A DNA stretch of 64,000 bases from Spirometra erinaceieuropaei (Eukaryota; Platyhelminthes; Cestoda; Diphyllobothriidea; Diphyllobothriidae), in the NCBI GenBank assembly GCA_902702965.1, contig CACRXP010000145.1:675088-739087 (forward strand), written 5' to 3'. The position numbers were made by a program, and so were the translations under genes. Each line of letters begins with the position of its first letter. Position 1 is the first letter of the stretch. Below, one piece after another: positions 22,851 to 35,569 of this stretch. The notes beneath the pieces were generated by a model. The model saw nothing but the letters and a program-made list of their open reading frames with translations. It was not told the DNA's origin and searched no databases.

Positions 22851-25800
22851 ATTTTGTGCAAGTCCGCCTGCAATAAGCAGTAATTATTACGTACCCCGCC
22901 GTCTTCTGTCCGATTCTGGAGCGGACTGCTTTTTGCTTCCAGGAAAGACGGTATCGCCTTTTTCATGGTAGCCAGGTCTGTGCTTTTAGACCACTAGGTG
23001 AAATTTACCGAGCTACTTCTTTGTTAACTAACTGAAAATGTATGCAAATTAAGTAAGGCTTCAATTCCTGTCATCCACTCACATTTCATTTTGCATATAC
23101 AGTCACGTTTAGGGGCCGTAAGGGCAAAACGTTGTTAACGTTGTCAGATTTCCCATTCAACCACTACAGAAGGATTCATTAGGTCCCGGGAATGAAGGAT
23201 AAAATTTCCTGCTGTATAGGGAGCACCGAATGGTCTGGCGTGGACTGAAGACGTGACGGACACACTAACGCACCAGAATTGTCTGTTTAAGCCAATTGCA
23301 TTTAACAGATTTTCCCTTTCACCGCCCAGAGGACTTGCTAATATCTGAGCCTAAATCATTTTTTGTCCATTCGGAACGCACCACTGAATTAACTTCTGAA
23401 TAAAATACCGATTTGGCCTAACTTTAATAAAGTCTGACAAGAAAGTTGCTGCCTTGTCTACAGGTACCTGGTAATTTAAATGCTGCAGGTGGTTGGAGGC
23501 TAAATTTGGATGGATACTGTTTTGAGTGTGGTTAACTCGGTGGAACCCCTTGCCAAGTGAATTTTCAGCATTGAATTGAGACGATGGATCATTAACTAAC
23601 TTAGGATACTTTCCAACTTTCATTTTCTAAGTATACTCATTTGAAATGCATGTCAGCATGGCCGTATACTCACTACGATTCGCTTCTAACTCTGGACGCC
23701 TTCTGTAGGCGGTGGACTTCAAACCGATAAATAATAGGGAATCTCGTCAGCTCCCAGCTGCCGATCACGTTCTTTTTTCAGAGAAAGGCAGAGGAATTAT
23801 AAATTCATTTTAACCAGTGCTTATTTTTGGAGGCAGAGAATGATTTTTACATTTTTCTATACGCGTGATTAATTTCATACAAGGATGTTTACTCTCTCCA
23901 AAGCTCGTTTTGAGTTATACGTGGGTTCATCTTTTACTTCATTTATCAGAACGCAGAAAATTTATATTTAAATAGAACCAAGTTTTGTATAATGAGATCA
24001 AAACTCGAGGTACCTCAATTTTCCATACTCCCAGAAAGGTAGACTGCTATCATTTTTGGTGTTTAATATTCTTTTGCTTCGCAGTGGGCAGTCTTGTTGC
24101 TAACCTTTCCTATCTGCAATATCTTAAAAAATCCGTTCGTAAAACATGCAGTTATCCGGCTCCAGTTAGCACCTTTTCCTTCAGCTCTTCAATATACACA
24201 GTATTTATGAGAGGGAAATATTCACCTCACACGATGCGTTCTGGTTTTCTCAAAAAATGCCGACAGTGATTCGGCATATTTTCCGCTACCACATAAAGGG
24301 CAAGTTGTTTTTCCTCGAACCCGTCCTAGCCAACGTTACCCGATGCTGCATCGAAAAGGTTACCCTGCAGGGTATGGTGCCGTGGAGTCTATGTGCTTCC
24401 TTAGATATCTCTTCATCAGCACTGCTCTATCCTGGAGGTAACCATCGACATCATCGCATTGTCTGTTCCTCACTTACAAAGGTTTCTTGTTGCATTTAAG
24501 CTCCGTTGAAGTCCTGTGACGTTTGGTGCCTCAGAATCCTTGCCGACATTCTCGTTTTCCTCTGCTGTTCTCTATCAGGCATGTTTAGTGATACAAAAGT
24601 TATTTTACACGTCTTTCTACGACGTATTAAGCGTAAAGCTAAAAGTGACAGGGCCAAATTACCTCTTCATAAACACTTCGTGTTTAACATCTTACCAAGT
24701 AGTTTTTAGGACTAAGGTTTGCGTTTGGAATCTCCAATAAAACTGTAAATTTCAAAGATATACTCCCACATATTCGTGCTCATCTGAGGTGAAAATATTA
24801 ATGCTGAAGTTTGCAGTAATGTAGTTCTTCAAACAAATGCATTTTTGTTTAATAGTAGCGTATTTTTACATAACACAGTTATGGATGACAGTTATAGCGA
24901 AGCTTTCGATCCTATTTCACGTCCTACAGGCATACGTTACCTATTAATTGATTTGCACTTTAAAAATATTCGTCAAATTATGCGAAGAAAATTACAGTTT
25001 TGAGAGTAGTATCCAAACACACCTTTCAGTAGTAGTGACTTATTTTATATCGTCGAAGAATTCGCTCAATATTCGCAGCTGGTATTGGGGAATAACACCT
25101 TTGCAGATTGGGCAAATAACATGAAAGATCTGCTTACTGATTTTAAGCACCTAGACTAAATATAGAGCTTGCTGGTTAGGCAAGAGGTATCCTACTTAAG
25201 CAGGAGGCGGTTATACAGTTAGAATTTCCAAATGACTTTACTAGTCTACTTCAAAATGCTCGTGTTTGTTCTTTGTCCATTCACGTTTTTGAAGGAAAAC
25301 GGTTCATAGTTTATGCTGGACATTGTAAGAGAACTTGAAACATAGCCACCGGTACCAAAAATCCGTGTTTGGATAAAACTTTTACATAAGTATTCTTAAT
25401 AAATACCAATATTTCAGCGTACCAATTTGTACTTTTTGCAAATGAAATCTAGCAGTGATATACACTGTACATAAAAGTGTATCTCTTTATACTTGCCTCT
25501 GACACCCACGCACTTTTGGGACTTTAATTTTATCACAGGGTTTCCGGAGTTCCACCAACTGATTTCTGATAAGCTTTCATGGGCTGTCGACAGTAGGGGA
25601 CTCATTCCCACGAAACATCAGCGCACCTCTCACCATAATAAATCAGACGCACTTTGAATTTATCACGATAAGCTGATAGTCGCAACTCGGAAAACTGCCA
25701 GCTGACTGGATATCTCTGTCGTCGTGGCCGGCAATATGTGCGTATGCAGGGTAACAGGCTCGAGGACTGGAAGTCAGTAGAGTATGGTCTCTATAGCAAT

Positions 25801-27329
25801 CTCGCGGACCTGAAATCCAAGCCGTCCCTATTCTGTGAAAACCTAGTGCATTGTGCGATTGACGAGGCGGCGCTTGGTACGCGTAGACGGCTTGTTTAGC
25901 CTTGTCGGCCACCGCGCCCGAACCCGTCCCCGTCTTCTTGACATTATCTTGCTGTTGGAGCCTTATGGGCAAGGGAGGATGGAGTGCGAGAGATGTTGCG
26001 GAAGTCGGTCGCCTTACAAATTAATTTGTGCGGGAGTCATAGCTGATGTTCCCTCCAAGTCGTGGGGTACATAGTATACATCGTCATTTGCACACATCGA
26101 ACTCTTCTTCTCCCGTCCATTAACTTTATTCGACTCCAACGTTTGAGTGTGAACTGGAGCAGGACCTAGCCAGTCTTTTTTCGACAGATTTATTCAACAG
26201 CGGTTCATCGATTTCTAACGAAAGTGTGACTGGATGGGCTGAGGAGGCAGTAATTAGCTGAAATTCCCGCAGGTATGTGGCGCAGAAGAGGCAGGTTGAT
26301 GAAGAGCATGTCTGGTTGAACGTGGGTTGGGAAGGCGTTGAAACAGTCTTCTTTGCCGTTTGGACACATCCAGGCATAAAAATTATGTCGTGATATGATA
26401 ATTTGTGATGGTCGGAAGTACGTTTTCATGAGTAGGGACTGCAGATTTTTTAAAAAATTTTTATTGGTCTCATTCATATAGTGCTTGACTGAAAACGTAT
26501 ACAGTCACACATGTCAACCAGCCATATTCACCGCATTTAGAATTTTGTTTCTAATTCGCAAAATTTCGTGCGGACAGTGTATTAAACTGAAATTTTCGAG
26601 ATGAATAGACAGAATTTGAAAACTTACTTACTAATTACCCAGTAACATCCACCCATTTCAAATGAAAGAGACTTGCTCGAATATTAACCGTACATTAAAA
26701 CGAACAGAGTTTTGCTTCCACGAATAATTTAGAATAAAACTTTCTGTATGTTCTGGCAACTAAAAATACATCTTTTCCTACAGAATACAACGCAACATGA
26801 CGATTAGGGTTTTGAACTCTGCCAAATTACACTTTTTTCTGTATATTTGAAAAAGCGAGTTTGGTCAAGTAAACTGATATCTGGTTGGCAGTAATAGTGT
26901 AGAATAAAACAATTATGCTACATCTTGCTTACCAGTCTTTGGACTTATAATTGGAAGCCGACTGACCTATCTTGCCTTATTTATGCAAGAGAAATCAGCA
27001 AGATGAGTGCGCATTGTCAAGTACTTGAAGTAAACTTCTATAACCAAATTAAAACATTCTTAAAAACAGTTCTGCGTCTTCTACTATGGGACATAATAAG
27101 TGTTGATCCGAATATGGCACGACACTTGTAGGCAGACGTAAATTTAATACGTGAGACTTCCTGAGAAACGACTTTCCTTAGAAGAAAGCGCTTATGATTT
27201 GTTCCCGCAATTTTTATACCCTTAAAATATCCGAATGGACGTGTTAATAGGCAGTTCTAGACCGCTCTGCCGTCTGACTTACATTTTTGGCCAGAAGTTG
27301 CCGTCTCCTTCCAAAAAACGGCCAAAATA

Positions 27330-28160
27330 TGTACAATGAATGACTAATCTCATCAAAGGATGGCCGAATTTCTTAAATACGTTTTTGATTAGAAAGGATT
27401 ACTTAGATGGAACTGTAATAGCGATTGTCGTGAGTCATAATGCTTTACTATTTCGGACTCGTCGGGATTTTGGTTTTTTAATGCACTTCTTTTTGACCTC
27501 ATGCGAAAATCGCTTTTGGTAAAAGATGACATGCATCCATTTTTTACATTGATTTCCGATGGTCTTATAAATTGGAATATATGCTATAGAAAACAAACAC
27601 ACAAATATGGTTTCTTTAACTCGTCTGGTAGAAAATCATGTTTTCTTCTCATGTTATGCTCAAAGAAAGGATACCGTTCGATTTTAAAAAAAGTTTTTAA
27701 TTAAGATTTTTTTAAGATCGTGCCATGTCCGTTCATGCAGCATGGTGCCCGTCCATTCACCATTGCTCCTCATGAAATATGCAACATAGTCAGCATTTAT
27801 TCACAGACTTTATCTACTCTATATGGTGTCATCTCAAAGGCCCAAGAAAATATATGATTTTTTTACACAAAACGTGTACACTTTTTAGGCGGCGAGGGCT
27901 AAACACTGGTGCAACTGCTGATGAGGCTCACAATTATTCCGGAAATTTAAAACGTTTTATAACCTAGTCATACCTAGCCATAGCCTTTTTGGGCATAAAA
28001 TGTAAAAACGACATAATTTTGTACTAAACGAGTAAAAGAAAGCTCCGTTTCACACATGTTTTTATGAAGTTTATCTGAATTTTTAACGCCATCGAAAATC
28101 CATTTGAAAATGCACGCTTCTTAAGTAGTCAGTGATTTGCCCATATCCAAAATGCACACT
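27330..28160. mobile_element. Long-TIR foldback element, copy 1 (diverged)
   Basis: The left part (CTAATCTCATCA, GGCCGAATTTCT, TTAATGCACTTCTTTTTGAC, GACATGCATCC) and the right part (TTTTTAACGCCATCGAAAA, AATGCACGCTTCTTAAGTAG) match inverted ends of the copies at 33.9, 43.0 and 51.3 kb. The centre shares a GCTGATGAGGCTC, AATTATTCCGGAAAT block with copies 2 and 4. No transposase-like frame is present, so it is non-autonomous. The outer ends are approximate. Confidence 0.55.
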
Positions 28161-31100
28161 GCGAATAGATGTTTTACTTTTGCTGAGTCAGCGGAACTGG
28201 CCTCATGGACCTACACATCAAGAACTCTCTCATGATTATCACAGCTTTTTATACTCTGCATTCATTTTTTACAACGTTACACATTAGCCTTTCTTTCAAG
28301 ACATCAGAAAAACTGACATCCCCAAAAGTTTTAAGATGCAAACAGGACATTTTCTTCCAAATTCTTACACTCTATTTAAAGCTTCCATAAACGTATATTT
28401 TCAAAGAAGCCTTCAGTAAATGTTTACCATGTTATGTCGAAGGCGCTGTTCGATGAAAATTTGTCGTATAAATATCGAATCAGGAGTGTTTTTGCCACTT
28501 TTCTCTAAAGGAATGTCGATTGCCAGATATAGATTAACTTATGTTTCTTTGCAAAACCCGTCTTTGTTCGCTTTTTGTCGTCCAATTCATTTGTGATCTG
28601 TGTGTACCCAGCATCATCTTCTGACATTTCAAAAGGTCTGATGCAGTTCTAAGGAAAATATTATTTCGTTGAAATTTCCACGTAGATAAGACCTAAAAAG
28701 TAAGATGTGCATTTCGTCAGTGCTCTGCGTCGCATTAGTCAAATGAAAAATATTTGAGTTATCTGTGCGTAATCACTTTCCTCACGAGTTTTTTAATACA
28801 ACGCTAATTAAGGGATAGCGTTTTCTATTTTTGTTGGAAATTATTTTTCGACCTTGGTCCAAAATTGTCCCATCAGGACTTGTCAAGTCAGACTATAATT
28901 TCTAGATAGCCGATTTTATTCGAAAAATATTGGAAATTTCTCAGCCGCAGAAAATCCTGCCCACATACGGTACTGTGATTTAGACCAGCAAACTTTATCC
29001 AATGTTTAAGATGCATATCGTATCGTCAGTGTATTAATTGTTAATTTGTTCACAGGGGACTGATCCATGTATTAACCAACTTTTCCTTTGCCAGTAGTCG
29101 TATAAAACATTTTGAGGACTAGTAAGCTGATGATGTAAACTGCTCGGAGGCTCCTTTTGCATAGATTAACACACAGGTTAATATAAACTTTAGTTTCGAC
29201 CATTGAAAATCGCTAAATATGGATGAGGTTTCCAAAAAACACCTGAAATTCGCTTTGGTAGGTTAACAATGTCATAACTTTTAGCTACAATGACTCGGCA
29301 CGATGGTGTCTGACAACATGTTTTTCTCATGCAGTGGAAAAAAGTCGGGTGTTTTTCCTTTTTGAAAGGTTTACTTATTTAAATGAATATCCAAATTGAA
29401 GAACTTTGGCGGCCCACGTGAAGTTTGAACCCAGCTTATAAAGGACAGAGGTCGAGTACAGCCAAAGTTCTTAACACCTGAGGTACGAATCTCCCATCGG
29501 TTGCTTTGTGTTTTCCATTTTTTGGTATTCATTCAAATTGTCAAAAACATTTACTACAAAGTGGACCTGGCAGTCTTCTAGTGCATTCTCAGGAAATACG
29601 TTTAGGTAGTCAGTCTGCTCTATTGGGGTTTGTTGGTCTATTGCACTACGGTACTTTGGATGGGTAACTTGATCAAAATGTAAAAAACGCTGAAGTTCTT
29701 CATCCGGCGATCCCATAGCTCAGGTCGTTGGAGCGCTGGCAGAACTAAAGTCTTTGACGTTCTTTCGTAGTTTTAAGTTCCACCAAAGCCGCTGAGTCTT
29801 TTGCTTCTGGATATTCCGTTAACTAATTAAATTTACCAAAACTCCAACACGCTTGCGTAATTAATGATAAATATGAACATCAAATGGGAGGAAATTTATT
29901 AAAAATCAGAACCTGATTTCCTCTCACTCGAACAGCACTAATCTTTACCGACCTCTGGGTCAAATTTTCAGTTAGAGTGAAAAATTTCGATGGGGTGACG
30001 CAGAACGAAGTGGATTATTCCCCCGATGCAAAATTCTGACCAACAGGAAAAACGCTCCGATGAAAAACAAATGTTAGAAATTAAGCAAATATTTGATATT
30101 TTAAGTATTGCAAAAAATTTAGACATTCTGCGTCAAAAGTAAAAACACTATTTATTTTTTATTTGTGCGTTTTTTTCCATCTGTAATTCTTAACCAGACT
30201 TTAGTCTAAACGCTTTCGCTGAAAGGTTCTGGATAGTTTTTCCGAATACAGCACTACAAATTAAAAGCCTCTAGGGGTAGAACAGAGTGCGAGAACGTTC
30301 TTCCAGATTCCTATTCAATTTAAAAACTGATTTGAAGGAGGAACCTATGATTGTTGTGATTACTGGTGTTTCATAAACCTTGGCCTCATTAAATCGAGCG
30401 GCAAAGCGATTTTGCGACTACTTCGCAAAGGTTCCTGTGACTGCAGTCATCGCCTATTAAATGGTTGATGTTTGCAGCCAGCCAACTTAGTTTTTGGAAT
30501 TTTTTATCTGCATGCTTTGTAGATTTCTGCAAATATCAACCAGTTTATGAATGATAGTAAATTGTCCCTTCAGGGCCACTGTTAATTTGAACACGGTAAG
30601 TCAAATGATGCAGTTGATTTTCTCCCCCTAATCTGTCACTTAAGGAATTCCCAAATGAAAAGTGGAAATGTACTTATGATATGATGAAATTTTTTGCACA
30701 TTAAATCTTAAAAAGTAATAAAAGCGTTTGGACTTTCATATAATTTTTGCTAAATAACTTAACTATTATCAGAATGTATGCAAGTTACTGAACTCTATAA
30801 CTGGTGCAGAACTTTGTGAATGCCCGATACCCACCAGGTCGATCCTTAGACAGCGAGGAATTTGGCTTCTCTTTAGTTCCGCACAGACAGGCGGATGACT
30901 GACATTAAATTTAAGACTCGGGCAGCAACCTACTGCAGGCCCGTTTTCCAGTTAGACTGTTGAGAACGAAGTCTAAGTAGGTGCCATACTTTCATCTCGC
31001 CAGACATCAACATTTGTATTTCCTACAAGATAGGCAGCGAAAACGCATCAATGGAGTTCCATTAGAAGATTAACATCGAAAAATTAAGCCGAGTGGTCGT

Positions 31101-32240
31101 TAGCCGGTTTTATCAACACGCCTTATTGGGGCCGCGATTCCCTACTTCTGTTTTTATATGACTATCTTGACAGACCTATTTGGTAAAAACAAACGTTTGT
31201 TTTAGGATTATCATCAAACGACTTCCTGTATTTTATTACGTTTAACGTACAAATGGCATACTTTCTACACATATGACTTTTTTGCATACGCAGTACTCAT
31301 TATGATCATGTTTTCTGCCTCTAATCACGGTTATTGCAGTTCTTAACAATTTGCACTTGGGTATCTCAAATTCTAAAACGTGCAAACCGCTAACCTTCTA
31401 AATCATCGTCGAGACATAATAGCGGTTTGCCGACGTTCCTCTTGCTGTCACCCCATTTTGGGAATTTCACAATTTTTTCTGTTTCCACAACACCACTGTA
31501 ACATTTCAGCCAAGCAAGATGGTCCTTACTATTTTTGGAGAATTATCGTCCACGCTTCCTCGCATACCCCCCACCGATACGCAGTCGACCCTATTTTTAG
31601 CGGCAATGCACTTTTGACGCCAAGATAATTTACTTGCGCTGTTTGAGGAAAGAACACATCAAAATTTGGAGATTTTACGAAATCAAACCTTGTTAAATCA
31701 GGCGTAATACAAAAGTTCTAATAAATTCGTCCACCGTATCTCTGATAAGTGAACAAACAGGATATGATATAGTATAAGTTATTCTGTGGCATTTACGTGC
31801 ATGAATGGTTGAAAACCTGTTACATTTGTCTGTCTAGAATGCCCGGTGCGGTCTAAAAGTACTTCTGGACCTAACAACAAAAGCGCGGGGACTCACCGCC
31901 TTTAGGACGGATAATTTGACCCACTACTCGCCTGTCCAAGCCAAGGGGTTTGTACGTTTTTCATAACAACACTTCCAACATTGAGTTCCTCGAAATATCC
32001 TCAATGTTCTAGGGGTCGTCAGTAGCCTCGTGCGAGATGACTTGAATGACACAACGTATGCCTCAGATGCGTTAATTGGTGCAGGACGAAGGACAGTGCA
32101 CGTCCGTCAGCATGAATGTAAATACGTTATACAAAGTTTGCAGAGACTTTTTTATGACTCCATGTGTAGGTGTATGGTTAAAGAAACACGCAAAGTTTCT
32201 CGAAAAGTTCAGGGATATTCCAACAACATGAGTCCAGTGG

Positions 32241-32545
32241 TAGGGGGCGCTCACCGATCGTTCTTACGGAACTCACTCGTTCCATTGTGCCTTACGGGCT
32301 CTCTCTCGAGCCCAACTAGCAGGCGCACAGCAGCGCATGATATAGGCAGAATGGTATTACCGACAAAGACAAGGGAGACTGGAATGGCCATTTCTGGCTT
32401 ATTAGTCGTCGTCAGCCAGTCATACTCAACCCCGAAGTGTGGGACACCTGGGGCTCGAACTCGCGACCTGTTCATTAGAAGTCCACGCCTCTAACCACTG
32501 AGCCACGAGTCCTTTGCCTTGTCGGTTTCGATCGGGAATATGCGG
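32241..32545 (-). repeat. tRNA-derived SINE, full-length-looking copy
   Basis: On the minus strand, 32512-32441 resembles a tRNA: A-box-like TGGCTCAGTGG, an anticodon region with TCT in the Arg position, and B-box GAGTTCGAGCCC. The T-arm and acceptor stem do not pair well, so it is not a functional tRNA. A body follows, containing GGCCATTCCAGTCTCCC and TTGTCGGTAATACC, ending near CGATCGGTGAGC. The same unit recurs at 38283-38690 and 38690-39000, and more diverged at 8163, 46150 and 61480. It sits in the sense-opposite orientation inside intron 1. The frames across it are not genes. Confidence 0.85.
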
Positions 32546-33922
32546 TGAGTCCCAATACGCCTTGAATACTCATAGCAACTGTTTGGCTTAAACTTGTTTC
32601 CATTAATTTACAGCCAACGTAGAAGGAGTGGTATTTAAACTTTCTTGTTGATGAGGTGACCGATTGTGCGTTAATTACAGTAAATCTTCTAGTCAAACTG
32701 AGTTCGAGTCTTTAATAATGTGAGCCGAAATTGAAGGAGCAGACGTCAAATTAATAATCTCAAAGTGAGCACGCCATCTCTGCCGCTGTGGTTGAGTCCA
32801 TTAAGATTGCTGCACCAAGGGGGTATCCTGACAGTCACGGAATCACGGGTAGTCCGACTTCCAAGCACGCGAACAAGCATGACTCATCACCTTTCGCTGG
32901 ACAAAGGCATTATGTGTGGCATCAACGCGCTACTAGCTTTCTTTTAGTAACATTTAATATTTCCACACGTTGGAAAAAGTCAGTGGCAGTGCACTAAACT
33001 GCAAATAGTCGTTTGTAACTCTATGAAACTGCTGCAAACCCTTAAAGAGTTGGCAAGGACAACGGACTGTCACCCCCAAGCATACTTCATTTTACAATGA
33101 TCGAACTTTTGAGTTATCCCGTCATTGATACTGCAGAAGTCTTTCGTTCGAAGAAAGACGAAAAGCCTCGATTAACAAGGGAGTATTTGTTTTCCAATTA
33201 CAAAAAATTTCTTCGAAACAATGACAATTTATGCAAACTGGTTTGTCAGGTGACAGTCGTGACTCTCGTACTCAAGATTTCATTCCTCTTTAATTAAACG
33301 ATCAACTTCATTTAAAACTTGTGCTCCCGACACCAAATTGACACCTTTTGACCTGATTAACGTAAAATTACCACAGGTTAATCTTTCCATTGCATGCAAC
33401 CGATATTTGGCTAGGCCTTGTTCTAGCAGCATAAAAACAATTGCTGATCAAACAGTACGCTATTTGCAACCGGTTTTCTTAGTTTGCATCAATTCAACCA
33501 CATCAACTAAAAGTGACCCAGAAAAAATTATTTTTAGGTCCACCTCAAGAGAAATCCCGTCTGCCTTTGAATTTTATACTCACCGTTAAATCCAAAAAGC
33601 GTTAGTGATTGTGAGACTTAAAGATGCTTGCGTGGTTGTTCGCGTGGTCGAATACGCGCAGGATTATTACTGCTGCCTTTATAGTGCACAAAGCGGTCTC
33701 TGTCCAGGCCAGTTTTTTATGAGCGCTAGTAAGGGAATAGTCCATAGCGCGTAGTTTGGCTATATAAAAGTCCCATGTGGGACCAAACTATGCCAGCGAT
33801 GATTTTGCTCGAAAGTCTGCAGTAATAAGTGAACCTTCGAAAACCCAAGCCAACTTTCCCTGAAGTACAAAGTGTAGAGAAGAATAACTACCTTGGAAAA
33901 GCATAAAAAGAAGTGGCATGTA

Positions 33923-34754
33923 CATTGCGTGACCGATCTCGTAAAATGTTAGCCGAAATTCTGAAATGAGTTTTCAACTTTGAAGAATGAAAAGGGTGGC
34001 GTCGCAATACTAGTTATCTTGTAGCATAATCCTATGATATTTCAGATTCGCCAAGATGCCAGCTTTTGAATGCACTTCTTTCTGATCTCCAACAGAAATC
34101 GCACTTGGTACAAAATGACGACTGAAGTAGCATGCATTTTTTACATTGATTTTCGATTCCCTTATAGATTTTAATATTTTTTATAGAAAACATGCACAAA
34201 ATATGCTTTCTTTCGCTTGGTTGTTAGAAAACCACATTGTCTTTATATTTTATACCCCAAGGGAGGTTATCTTTTGATTTTAAAAAGTCCCTTATTACGA
34301 GGTTTTAAAGACCGTGCAATGTCCACATATGCAGCACCGCACGTGTACGTTTACCAATGCTCCTCGTGAAATGTAAAGCATATCCCATATTCATTGCAGA
34401 TTTTTACGAACTCTTTATAGTATCGTTTTAAAGACATAGAGAAATGTACGCATGCAGCTTGTGGAATGCAGTCGCTAAACGCTAATGCAACGGCTGATCG
34501 AATTCAAAATTATTCGGGAATGGGGAAACTTTTAAAATCTAAATATATTCTTTTTGCGGATATAACATGTGAAGGCCGTGTAATTTTCTAGCAAATCAAG
34601 AAATGCATTCAAAAGCCGACATCCTGGCGAGTCTGAAATACCATAGGATTATGCTACATGATAATTAATATTACAACGCAACCTTTTTAACCCTTCCTAG
34701 TTGAAAACGCATTTCAGACGTTTGGCTAACATTTCTTGAGATCGGTCACGCATT
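33923..34754. mobile_element. Long-TIR foldback element, copy 2
   Basis: The left end (GCGTGACCGATCTCGTAAAATG) is mirrored by the right end, whose reverse complement reads GCGTGACCGATCTC followed by AAGAAATG. The inverted similarity continues for close to 200 bases, through the TAGCATAATCCTATG block. The central part carries no open frame of note. Size, long imperfect TIRs and lack of coding capacity suit a foldback or MITE-type DNA element. Confidence 0.8.
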
Positions 34755-35197
34755 GTGCGTTCAGCGTATTTATGCGATGTGTCTAGAATACCAAAACCTC
34801 AAAACAGATGGATGAAAGGGCATCCAATGCGCATGTAGTTAATTTTTTATCGGAAATTGACTTACACGGGTGAGTAGAAGTGTGCTGATCAACCAAGAGC
34901 CAGCAGGCTTTTGTGTAAGTGTTACCCTACGCTTAGGTACCACGTCGTTAAACACTGAAAGTTCACTTAGGTAAAGGCATGTTCATAAATGCTTTTTAAA
35001 TTTCGACGCAAACTGTGCATCAGATTTGTCCCTAGTGTTTCTGTCTCAGATTCGCACATCTACGAATGTCATTGAAAAAGAAATATCCCACTAAGGTCCG
35101 TACTTGAATCACTGTCTCTGTACAAACTGTGTGTACAACATGAAGTAACTAACGACAGCTGAAATATTTTTTGTAAAATTTTAACTTCGCCTTTTAG

Positions 35198-35569
35198 AAT
35201 ACAGACCCCAGCAAAGACGCCCATGCTTCTCAATTTCAGAGTGAGCGAAGCATTCGGCCAGACTCCAAGTTACAGGTTTTTTTCCCTGCCATGGGCAACA
35301 AAGAACCACGCCATTCCATTCAAAATCCTACTTCCAGGACCCTGAATTCAGCCGACTCTGGTTACAAACGTTTTAGTCCCTTACCATCAGATTCACTCAG
35401 CCAAACTCCTGTCCTCCTCAATGATATCCATAGCGGAAACCATTCAAGAGACTCCAGATGGCCCCATCATGTAGATATCACTTCCTTTCAACTACCTCCT
35501 CCTCGCCAGATTCGCATGTTTATCGACTACGTGCGGCCAATCTTAAGGAGGGACATTTCAAACATTGAG
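35198..35569 (+). CDS. VEGF/PDGF-like growth factor, candidate exon 2
   Basis: An uninterrupted frame of 124 codons starts right after a pyrimidine-rich acceptor (CGCCTTTTAG) and ends at GAG|GTTCGT, a mediocre donor. Both ends are phase 0, so it joins exon 1 and exon 3 without shifting frame. The protein is hydrophilic and Ser/Pro-rich, with no cysteines. It ends in a stretch with PPPRQIRMFIDYVRPILRRD. I recognise no domain. A long disordered propeptide is usual in this growth-factor family, which fits but does not prove membership. The weak donor is the main reason for caution. It could belong to another gene or end elsewhere. Confidence 0.45.

Larger units (their letters stand above)
19291..35197 (+). 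other. Intron 1 of the growth-factor gene (candidate), 15.9 kb
   Basis: The stretch runs from GTAAGC to a pyrimidine-rich CTTTTAG. No further exon could be supported inside it. It contains a perfect inverted repeat (22711-22770), a telomere-like tract (22787-22850), two foldback elements (27330-28160, 33923-34754) and a SINE (32241-32545). The rest is AT-rich DNA in which I recognise nothing. A minus-strand frame at 29716-29471 has protein-like composition but no recognised family. Confidence 0.4.

Noticed and set aside
27916..27950. CTGATGAGG...GGAAAT inside a foldback element as a hammerhead ribozyme
   Set aside because: The GAAA core is not in place, and the other copies of the element do not keep CTGATGA.
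29471..29716. 81-codon minus-strand frame with protein-like composition
   Set aside because: No domain recognised, weak splice context, and no neighbouring exon. It could be real, but I cannot support it.
32030..32494. 154-codon plus-strand frame
   Set aside because: It runs antisense through the SINE, so it is not a host protein.
32441..32512. Functional tRNA-Arg gene on the minus strand
   Set aside because: T-arm and acceptor stems do not pair, and the same sequence recurs as the head of a dispersed SINE.
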